From the IMG/VR virus record IMGVR_UViG_3300030107_006644, positions 1-64,000 of that record: a DNA stretch of 64,000 nucleotides. One strand, 5' to 3'. A program made the translations under genes and the position numbers. Numbering within the stretch: the first letter of the stretch is position 1; each line of letters begins with the position of its first letter. Source of the stretch: a virus. Shown piece by piece: positions 27,552 to 39,500 of the stretch. The notes beneath the pieces are model-generated. The model was given only the letters and a program-made list of their open reading frames with translations. It had not been told where the DNA came from and ran no database searches.

Positions 27552-30500
27552 ATGAGCGTAAAGAAACTTTTTGATAAAGCGAAAAAAACAAGACCGGTTG
27601 TTAAGAAACCGAACAAGCGTCTGCACGTTGATGTAGAGTCGGAAGACTTTATGGAGGCTAAGGCCGCAACGCAGGAAAGATACGACCCGCATGTAATCTA
27701 TGGCACCACGCCAATAGAAATGAAGAACTTTGTAAGATACGGCTCTGCAAAGCGGTATTTTGAAGACGCGTTCTCAAGAATCTATACAACTTATCCGTAT
27801 GACGGTTCGCTAAAAGAAAAAGAGGAATGGTCACAAACCTCAACGCCTCTTGACCGCTATATCTTCGACAATGTATATCCTAGAACAAATGGCTATATAC
27901 GAATTTCTTCTGCTGGTTGGGGCGCCCTAGGCGCTAATGGAATCACTGTTGGGTACGGACACCCAAGCACTTTAGAGTATGTTACGTTTTATGGAGGTCC
28001 TACAACGGGGTCCGCCACTAACCTGATGAAACATTTCGATCTTCAAGATCGCGGTGTTGGATCCAACATTTATGAAAGCTATAGTGAACTTTCTTCGTCG
28101 ACCGGCGGAGAGGTCGGATTAGGGACAAGAGAATCCAACCTTAAGTTTGACGTGGAAGATTTTGGTGTTACTGTAGAATTTTGGCTTAAAAAGACGGCAT
28201 TCACTACGGCTAAAACAGAGAAAGAAGTTATTTTCGACCTTTGGAACGGAGAGACCCCGGCTACTGATGGCTACGGGCGCTTAAGAATTGAGATAGATGG
28301 TACGGCAACAGGATCTCCATTTTTGGTCTCCTGCCAATCAGGATCGTCAGCCGGCTTCTCCAATGAGGTTGTCGGAACGGGCCTTACCACAACAACTCTG
28401 CAAGATTGGTCTCACTATGCGGTATCGTTAAAGGCGGACACTTCCACTAATAAAATTCGTACACGTCTGTATGTCAACGGCGTTTTGAATCAGGAACAGT
28501 CTTTAGGCACAGCGATGGGCGAAGTTACTGGCTCGCTGATTGCTAATATTGGTGCTCTCCGAGGTGCCACAACGTCTGCTACTGTTGGCACGGTAGCTGA
28601 AGGGTACGGAAAGCTTTCGGGCTCTTTGGATGAGTTTAGATATTGGAAGGCCGAGCGTGGCATTAAGGAAGTTGGTCGCCACTGGTTCAAGCAGTATGCC
28701 GGAGGCACCAACACTGATTTGTCCAACACTACGCTTGGTGTATATTATAAGTTTAACGAAGGCTGCACCGGAACGGCCTCCGTAGATCAGACAGTACTCG
28801 ATTATTCAGGCCGCCTAACAAACGGACACTGGGTTGGGTATCCGGGTTGCACAGCGCGCTGTGTTGATTCCGCTATGGTCCTCGCTGGAGCCGCAGAGCG
28901 GGAATTTAAAGATCCGATTCTGTATTCTTTTCATTCTGACGTTGCGACAAAAAAAGAGACCATTTCAAAAAATGCAAAAGCGTATGATGATAACAACAGC
29001 AGTTCGATTTATTCAACGATACCGAACTGGATTTTGGAGTTTCAAGAGAACAACACAGCCAACGATCTAGAATATCTCACTCAGATAATGGCTTCCGAGT
29101 TTGACAAGCTACATCAGCAAATTTCGGCCCTCAGCCGAGTGCGAGATAGCAGCTATCTATCTTCGACGCAAACATCGATACCGTTTACAGATAAGATGCT
29201 TACAGAGCGCGGCATGCCCGCTGCAGATATTTTTGAAAATGCAGATCTGCTAGCAAAAATTATGGGTAGATCCGAAAGTCAAGAATATGAATCAGATATT
29301 GTTGATATTAAAAATAGAATCTATCACAGCATTTATAATAATCTCAGCAACATTTTTAAATCCAAAGGCACAGAAAAGGCGTTTAGAAACCTTATACGAT
29401 GCTTTGGTGTGGACGAAAAACTATTAAAGTTAAATATCTATGGCGATAATGCGACATATAAACTAACAGATAACGCTAAAATAGTTGCCAAGAAAAGAAG
29501 GTATGCAAACTTCTACTCAAGCGGATCTGATGATGCAACAGTGGTGCAGCAGACAGCTAGCTCTAATGCCAATTCGGTTTCCTACATAACGGGTTCTAAC
29601 AACAGCTTGTACGAGCCTTATTCCGGTATGACTGTTGAAGCAGAGGTCCACTTTCCCAAGAAAAAATCAGCTTCCGATGAGGGATATTTCGCAGTCACAT
29701 ATCATACCGCATCCCTTTTCGGAATGCACACGGTTGGCGACGATCCGGCAGACTTTACATTTTTAACAGATGATTATGCAAACCTCCAAGTTTATGCGCT
29801 AAGGGATGCATCAGACAACAAGTCAGCTAGATTTATGTTAACGTCTTCATCTCCTTTCCCAATTCCAGAGATAATAACTGATTTATATAAAGATGTGTAT
29901 GAAGACCAGACATGGAACCTGTCTGTACGACTACGCCCCTCGAAGTATCCGATTTCTGACATGGTTCACGGAGCAGAAGCTGTGGCGGCTACAGCGACTA
30001 TCACCACAGTTGCCGAAGCATCAATTAATGATACTAAAGATTTTACACTAACAGACGCTGCCGGCACAACAACGACATACAACTTCTCTACAGGGCTGGC
30101 AACCACCGATAATAACGTTGCTTATACTCCGGGCGGTCAAGACGGCCGTGGACCAGCGGGCACCATTACAATTGGTGTACTCGGAACTACAACGGCCGCC
30201 GATATCCGAGATGAAATTATCACAAGGATTAATGCGGGAACCTCTATAGGTTTTGCCGCATCGGCGTCTGGTGACAATGTTCTTGTTACGCAAAATACTG
30301 CTGGCACTGCCGGAAATACATCAATTACGGAGCCAGCAGGTGCTACCGGCTTAACTCTACCGTCAACTTTTACTGGTGGGTTGGGTGCAGCCCACCCCTT
30401 TAAAGTAGAATTCCATGGCCTGCGCTTAATTGCGGGAGAAGTGATCGACGAGTTTTTGTTGACATCTTCTGCAACGCACGCGAGCGGGTCCCTATTCCTC

Positions 30501-33500
30501 CAGTCGTCAAAAAGACTTTATATGGGCGCGCATTTAACAAATTACACTGGCTCGGTAATCCAACGTTCAGATACCAGATCTTCGGGTCTGCGCTATTGGC
30601 CAATCTATTTGGGCCCCGGAGAAGATCCGTCCGTACTTTCAAGAACCAAGGATGAGTTTAAAAACAGAGTTAAAGATATCGATAATTACGGCACGTCCTA
30701 TGTTTACAGGAACGCAGGATTTTTACAAGATTCTCTGAAAGATATAGAAGTTCCGTTTGTTGAAACTCTAGCTTTAAATTGGAACTTTAGTGAGCTATCG
30801 TCCTCCAACGCCGCCGGCGAATTCACAGTCGAAGACGAATCTTCGGGTTCTTCCGATCTGTTGAATCGTTACAAATGGGTGTCGAACTTGGTAGAAAGGC
30901 AGCATACCGGTCGAGGATACAAGTTTGCTGCGTCATCTACAGACGTAATAGACATCATGTACGTCAACTCATATGCGCCGCAGCTACCCGAGACAATTTC
31001 AAGCTCGGATATGGTTAATATTTTAACGCAAGATGACGACATTTTTACGAGAGAGCATCGTCCTGTAAACTATTATTTTGCTATTGAAAAGAGCATGTAC
31101 CAAACAATATCTGAAGAGATATTAAACATGTTTGCATCAATTGTTGACTTCAATAATTTAATTGGCGATCCCGTCAATCGATATAGGCAGGAATACAAAG
31201 ATTTAGGAAAGTTGAGACAGCTGTTCTTCGAAAGAATCGGCAACACACCTGAACTAGACAAATATGTTGAATTTTACAAATGGATTGATAGCGGCATTAA
31301 TGAAATGCTAGAAGCTTTAATTCCAGCTTCGGTAAACTCCAGTGATGGTGCCAGAACAATGGTTGAAAGTCACGTTTTAGAGAGAAATAAGTATTGGAAC
31401 AAGTTCCCGACAATAGAGATGGTCGGGGATCCGCCTGCAGTTGGACTTCGCGGAATAACGGAAATGCTTTATCCGTGGAAATTTGGCCACGCTAATCCGG
31501 GAGATGTTGATTCAACCGTTGCAACCATAGAAAATGAACGTTGCTTCTGGTGGCGCGAAAGAGCAGAACGCACAACGCCGGCAAACACCAGCGGAGATTC
31601 TACAATAGACACGCAGAGAGAAGGTATAAGAGATGTTGTTGGTAAACATCGGGATGAAAGCAGGACCCTATCGCACAACGCCGGCACAACATACGCCGGA
31701 CAAACATATGCACTTAATCGGTTTAGTCGACCTTACAGGTTTGATGTAGACGAGGTTAAGGAGATTCACGGAGGCGTAAATTATCGCAAGGGTAAGGATT
31801 TAGATTTCTCAAGAACAGCAACGCATCACCACGGTGAGGATAATCCCGTAGGCTTTCCTGTTAATGTAATACTTTATGAAGATTCGAACGCTAGCGTTTT
31901 AGAAAAACAGTCAAAAGATCCGTGGTTTGATATGGCCGGCAACACAGAAGGCCGTCAGGCGACCTGCACCGATCAGGAAGATGAGTGGCCAAGATCGAAG
32001 AACAAGGTTAGCTATCATGCGTTTATTTTGAAGAATCAAGAATATTCGCCACCTCCATGGCCGCCATCGATGCCAAAAGAAGATGATGGTAATACGTATT
32101 TTTCATCGCTCAAGGGTGATTGGGCCTCACCGTTCAGCCTATACGAGACTACAGAAGAAGTTGCAGCTACAGGATATCACAAGGATATCAACGACAGATT
32201 CAGGGCAAAGACAACCATTACAAACCTGCATGAAGATTCTTACGGAGATAACGAGAGACCGGTTCAGGGTCCGTTTACCGATGCTCATGTTGGTGGTCGC
32301 CAAAATCGACACATAATTTTGAACAAGGGTGAAGACACCTACGTGGATCGGCCAGAAGCGTGGAAGTTATTAATGGGCCCCGATCTTGCTTCCTGCGGAC
32401 ACCCCTTTATATCGCCCACAGACGCCTACAAGCTTGGATTGGTCGGTCCGGACTATCCGCACCCGCTTCCGTACTCCCCGGGCGTGAAGCCCTCTACATG
32501 GCGCCCTAGAGCCAACTATTTAAGAGACGGTACAGCTAAGCGCCCCGTTAACATCCAGAACATCAAGCATGATACTGGTTCGTCAATTTTAGGCAACTAT
32601 GATAAAGACTACCAAGTGGTTAGTATCCCCGGTAGACAAATAAACAATCGTGCTTTAATCAAGTCAGGAGGATTCGAACCGATAATCGAGGATTCGTTCT
32701 ATTTTGCAGAAACTTTAAGCGAATACAGAAAGCCAGAAAGATTGAGATCCGAACATGTCTTTGTAACAAGATTCAGCGCCCCGGGAGCCCCCGAGGCCGC
32801 CGGCGACCATCGTGGCGGTTTCGGATTAGATTATAATTCTGGTGAATTCTCCTCCTATAGTTCTATGAACTATCGAAATCTTATTCTCCGTGGAGGAGGC
32901 CGATGGCCCGATGGCATCCGCGAGCTATTAACAAATCACACTAGACAGTTTGGATACTTTAGCGATCAGATGAACTTATCAAACGGCGCCGCAGCAGCAG
33001 CTGTGGCAGCTACAGCGACTATCACTACAGTTGTCGAAGCGTCAATTAATGATACTAAAGATTTTACGCTAACAGACGCTGCCGGCACAACAACGACTTA
33101 CAACTTCTCTACAGGGCTGGCAACCACCGATAATAACGTTGCTTATATCCCCGGAGGTTCAGATGGTCGCGGTCCATCAGGTACTATTACGATTGGCCTG
33201 CTCGGAACTACAACGGCCGCAGATGTCCGGGATGAAATTATCACAAGGATTAACGCCGGCACTTCTATAGGTTTTACTGCGTCTGCGTCTGGAGACAATG
33301 TTCTTGTCACGCAAAATACTGTCGGCCCTGCCGGAAATACATCAATTACAGAACCAGCAGGCGCCACCGGCTTAACTCTGCCGTCAGCTTTTACTGGCGG
33401 ATGGGGGATGTCTAGAGCATCAAGCGTTAATGCTTTTGATTATAGCGGCCAACCGAATTACCACAAGACTAATAGAAATACTGGCTATAGATTGAACAAC

Positions 33501-36500
33501 ATGCTTTCGTGTTCGAACGAGACTAGAAACTGGAACAACTGGTGTCTATATTTCCACTATGACGACGAACGCAATACTGGCGATGTTGAATCAAATTATG
33601 ATCAATGGGTGACAATTCCCGGCCGCCGGGGCCTTGGCGGGTCTCAAGGGACGTTCGACAACTTGCTCAACGGAATGCAGCCATTTGCTTTTTCTACATG
33701 GCTTAAACCCCTTGGCTCTAAATACAACTACACAGTTCCCGGCTCCAGCCCGGCGGTTAACGTACCGCACAGCAACAAGAAAAGGGTGATCTTAAACTTA
33801 GGCGACGCTTCTCAAACCGCAATCGCGCGAACCGCAACTCAGGGCGACCGTACTGATTTTGTCGGTGCCACGCTTGCAACTCAGGACGCTGAACGTATAT
33901 TCAACTTTCAAATTCACCTTGAGCCTGCCGATAACAAGGTTGCGATTATTGCTCCGTTTAGTATGGGGTATGGCCACTGGACTGTTACAGGAACCTCTAC
34001 AGATCACAGAATTAAAGATAACGAGTGGACACACTTGGTGGTTGTGTACGTACCAGATTCTTCATTAGCTGATGTTGCGCTCGATCCTACCGAAGCCAAA
34101 CTTGACACTTATACGGGTACGACATCAGGGGTCACTGATAGAACACAACAGCCAGAAGACACACTTCAGATTGGCGACGATCCGATATCGTGGGGAGCAA
34201 GCTCTATCGATAAGAGCAGTGATACACCTACGGCGCATACTAACTTGATGGCCGGAACATCTGGACAAGGATCGGTAGATGCACAAGAAGAACAAGAGAT
34301 ACGTTCAATGGGCTGGAAGGGTGACACTAAGCTGTCGACCTTCTACAAAGGAATGGCGGCTATCGACGTCGCCGTAGACAAGATGCAAAAAGTTGAAAGT
34401 CGAGCACTTGAAGGGGCCACTCCGCTTATCAAAGTATACATGAACGGCGTTTTGGTAGCCAGCTTGGATCTGGCCACCGGCGTCAATACTGGATTTTTCT
34501 TAAACAGGATGCCTTATGGTACATCGATTCCGACAGTGGGATCGGCATTTTTAGGACGAGGCCCGACCGCAATCCGTGACCTTACGCCATGGCCCGAGGA
34601 CCACCCAGATTATGTTCAACTTGGTGTCCAAGGCCAAGCGGCCCCGACAGAATGGAGCTATTACGGCCTTATGGATGAAACATCTTTTTGGGTTAAAGGG
34701 AGAGCAACAGATGCATCTATTGAACCCCTTATGCAGCAAGATGTAACTCAGATTTATCAAAATGCAGACGGCAGTAGGGGCCCCAATAACCTAAATGCTT
34801 TCCGTCCGAAAAGTAGGGGCGCCCTCATATCGTGGTACCGCTTCCACGATCAGGAGCCGCCACACGTTTCTCGTTTCGATAGGATTACCGGTTATGGCCA
34901 ACTCAATCATTTGCCCAACCAAATTAATGATAATAAAGATTGGGGACTCTCTCGCTTTCACGCCTATACCTCCCCAACTTATCCTAATGCCGCCGTTCAC
35001 CGGCCAATTCGTGGAGGGTTTTCCGCTTCTACGGATCTCCCGGGAGAACAATACATCAATGAGTACTGCACACCAGTCACGTCCGCATATTACGACAATT
35101 GGTATGTAACACATGAAATACCCAGATCTACTGCACAGTATACTTGGATTTCACAATCTTGCGAGAGAGATGCATCAGGCTCCGCATTAGACGAGCTAGG
35201 AAACGCCGTTTGGCATCATCCTCCGCCGCATGGTAAGGTGCATGTGCACGACCCAACTTCAGAAGATTACCTAAAGCAATATAATGCCATATCTTTCACC
35301 ATAGAGAGTCATGTTGGATCGGCTTATTCTACCGCGACTGGCAAACGCCACTGGAACGATAGCGCAGGAAATGGCTCGCACACCCGCGAATCCGTGGCCG
35401 CCGTAGCTGCCTTGCGAGATTTTATTCCACAATCGTTCGCTCAACTCAACACAAACCTCTACGAATCGTTGAATGTTTCGACACAAGCGTTAGGTCTAAA
35501 CCAAGATGAATCTGATTTTATAAATGATGATGTCGTCAACTTTGGTGCTAATGATAGTGGCGGTTCGGCCGTTCTAAACGGGTTGGTGTTGAAGCGTCAA
35601 GGTCCGTATGGCTGGCCGTCTTGGAAACAAATTAGAGGTTCGGAACACCCAGTGGTCCGAAGACACCTTAAAAATAGCAGCGTGCTATCGATAGTGCAGC
35701 CACCAGAAGAAAAATATTTATATTCTGGTTCCGCCGTCATTGGTTCGTATTTTGGCCTTCCACGCGGCGATAACTTTGTTCAATATACGGAACCGGCAAT
35801 TGCATACAAAAAGCCAATGGTGCACGTCCTTCAAGACTCTATTGTGCTTATGCATGCTTATTCTAACGCTATCGATAAATTTTCAAATCAAAATATAAAC
35901 AATTTTCTAAATCTTAGAACCGATGAGCCATGCGCATATACAAACTTAGTCGAGGAATATACAGGCGAAGATCCAACTCTTAAGTTTAATTACTTGAGAT
36001 ATCACGAGCCGGTGTATCCAAAGCAAGTCAACCGATATAGAAATATTATTAGAAGTAGACCAAACTACGCAACCAGTTTCTATCAGTCAGGTCGTTCCAA
36101 CCGTAAGCCAATATTATGGGCACCAGAAGATCCCATGGGCCAACTTGACTGGAAGATACGGAATACAGAAACGCCTGTTTTGGTAGACACGATTATTAAT
36201 GTTACCAATTCTCAAGGGTATACAATGATTCACGCTGCTAAATGGGCTACCAATATAGGGGGAGCCGCAGCTACTGTTGGTCATATGGCTGGGTATATCA
36301 CGGGAAGCATCGGAGCCCACAGTATTTGGCCAATGGACGCGAGAGGAGACTTTCACACCATCACCAACGTGCTGGGTGAATCTTCCGTGCCTGATTTAGC
36401 TGTTCGAGAAGCCGGATATCCAATTAGGGAATATGTTGGATGCACCTCTGCCAACACCACCCCGGGGAACTACCCGCTTTGGTCTGGCTCTTGTGATTCT

Positions 36501-39500
36501 GATGCCTTTACTAAGAGCCACTATATAAGCGAACTATGCGGCGAGCTTCAGGCATACTTTGTGCAGGCTAGAGGCGCATCGACCACATATTATAATTGCG
36601 TAGATGGAGCTACACCGCCCGGCACCGATACAAATGGTGAACCGACCTTCGAGCCGCTAATTCCGCATGCACAATATCACCGTAGACACACAACAAGACT
36701 ATCTTCGTCCTTTCACTCGCTTTCGGGGTACAAGCATGGCATTTCCTCCAATCAGTGGAACTCGGGTTCGCACCCAAGAGGAATCTGGACGCGCGACTCA
36801 ATTGCTGACGCATCCGAATGGCAAACTAGATACGGGCTTGTTGCTGGCTCCTATATGAGCGGAGCCCTTCCATGGCACTTTGTTGATCGTATTGATTCAG
36901 GAATACGGGGACAGTGGCTCTACGGAGGCCAAACCATGTGGGAGGCCGATATACAATCCGGCAAACGACCCGCTTACGATAGTTATGAACAGTTTGCATA
37001 TGAGGATATTAGACTAAAAGGTCAGGAATATTCTACAGTACCAGAGTTTAAAATTAGTGATCATATCGCAAAGTATGTTAGTTTAAGAAATTCTGACTTC
37101 CTATCAGACAACGACACACTGTTTTCGCTTTCCGGCTCAAGTATTCGGGATAGCAGCGAAGACGGGTTTTATACCACCTATAGTCATAGTGATTTTATGA
37201 AGCATTTTGAGGTTATAGCTGGAGATCACGCTGATGTCACTGAAGGCCCATCTGAGTTAAAACTTCGTTGCACTGGAATAAAGAAATTTTTACCATATGA
37301 CGGAGTTTACCCAATGCAGAGAAGCTTGCAGTTGGCAACGCTGTTCTCTAGATCTTATGCAGACAATGTTTATCTCGTAGAGGGCTCGGGCTCTTCACAA
37401 ATTGATTTCGGTGCAGGCTACAGATCGAGCATACATGGTGGTGCCGGCACCGCTGCAGACTACTATGATGAGGATGCAATCAAGCAGGGAGCTTGGTCGG
37501 TATACATGAGGCCTTTCTTCGCCCCCGGTATTTTGTATAACACAGTGAAATCAGGAGTAGCAGTAGACTTTCCAGTTATGACTGGTTCGTTTCATATGAC
37601 TTCTTCTACGCCGTTAGCAATTAGTGGAAAACACGATGGAAGTTCCGGCTCGCCCTCTCACAATTGGGATAGTTACGATATTGACGAGAAAGAAATTTTT
37701 ACAGTCACAACGGATATCATAGCTGAGCCAAGATTTCATGATAGAATACCTTTTGAGGCGATTATCGAGCCCGACAAGCACGTTGTCGGTATGCCAATTG
37801 TTAATATGGAAACTCACGTCTCGGGCGCCGGAAACGTCTATGGACAAGTGAATGGTTGTGCGGAAAACATGGGATCGTATAATCGCACGCTGTCCATTAC
37901 TGCCTCGCTGGCCGCCCCCGGTGGCAATCTTTATAAAATGGCATCAAATAACTTTTTTGCAGAAAGTATCGACTTTTTCCTTCAAGATCGGCGTCTTTCA
38001 GCAATATCCTCTTTGCCTGAAAGCGATCCAAACTTTGGTGTAGTGTCTGAGGCTGATGCTGAGAAAAAGTTTATGGCCTTGGTTAAGATTCGCAAAAGCG
38101 TCGAACGCCAACAGAATTTCAACCCTCTTACTGGTGCTCTCGTCTCTACTGCAGATGGCAAGACATACCCTTATATAAATATGCCTTTGATGACGGATAC
38201 TCCAATCCCGCATCCGTGGACATTATCTAAGGAGACCATCACGATGTATAGCCGTCCTAGCGCTTTCGGCCCGCCGTCCATGGGAATGTGGAGTTCTATT
38301 AGTGGGTACAACATGCCTTATACTCCGCCATATTACGACGGTGCAGCTTGGGCAATTTTAACCTTTAGTCCGGGCGAATACTCCGGCGCTAAAAAATATA
38401 CACTGGACGAGATTCTGGCCGCCACCACAATTGAATATACTAGAACTGGAAAAGTTTATGTAGAGCATGGACCTGATGCATCCGGTAAGGCATTTGGAGC
38501 AACCACTGTTAGCAACTGGCCTTGGTCGCTTCCATGTTCGTATCCGCATGCCCGCGCAACCTTCTCTCTAAGTCACATAACTAACCTACTTGATACCAAT
38601 AGCTCTGGACGGTTTAAGGACTTTGTGGAGATGGTTGATCCTTATCCGCAAGGAAGGACTTTTATAGACGATAATGCAATGCAGATTAGCGCCTCTGTTA
38701 ATCTAATGCAAAAATCTCGCCTTAAAGCGGCAGAGTATAATGCGCTTACAGGAAGAAAGGTTCTGGTGACAGATTCGCCAAACGCAGAACTAGCTACATG
38801 GGTTATCCAAACAAAGTACGAGACTCCAATATTAAACTTTGGAGATGCGGACAAGACCGAAACAAAAACTGTAGCAGGCGATGCGACTAATCTTTGGGGT
38901 AATGAACTTTCCGCCAAGGGCATGTGGCATCAGTACGGAGTTTTACCATCAAGCGATGAGGACGGTATCTTCTTAGAAATTCAAGATGTTCCGAAAAAGT
39001 ATCTTAGAAAAGGAATGGGAATTGAGCCGAACGAGGTAAAATCTTTATGTGATTTGGTAGGATTCTCTACCGAGCCTGTAAAGATTGGTCAGCCGGCCGT
39101 AAGTAGGACCATCTCTGAAGCAGTGGTGGCCGTACCGTTCGTTGAAAAGGATGGAGAAAGGCAGTTCTTTAATGTTCCGCGAAGAACTATCGACTTGGCA
39201 GCTGGTTTGGATGATGTGACGGATGAGGATAGAGAATCCAATACGGTACCGGGAGACAGCATAGTCGACATGGTTGATAAGATGAACAAGTTTGTATTTC
39301 CTCCGACTATGAATTTCTTACTATATGACTCCATTGAGCCCTTCGCGATGTATATTTTTGAATTTACGCACGAGCTTTCCCAAATGGATCTTACCGACAT
39401 GTGGCAAAATCTCATGCCAGAAATTGGTCGTACCTTTGAAGAGCAAACTGTAGAGGTATCACATCCGTTGTTCTCTAACGAGGTTATGGGGTGTGAAGCG

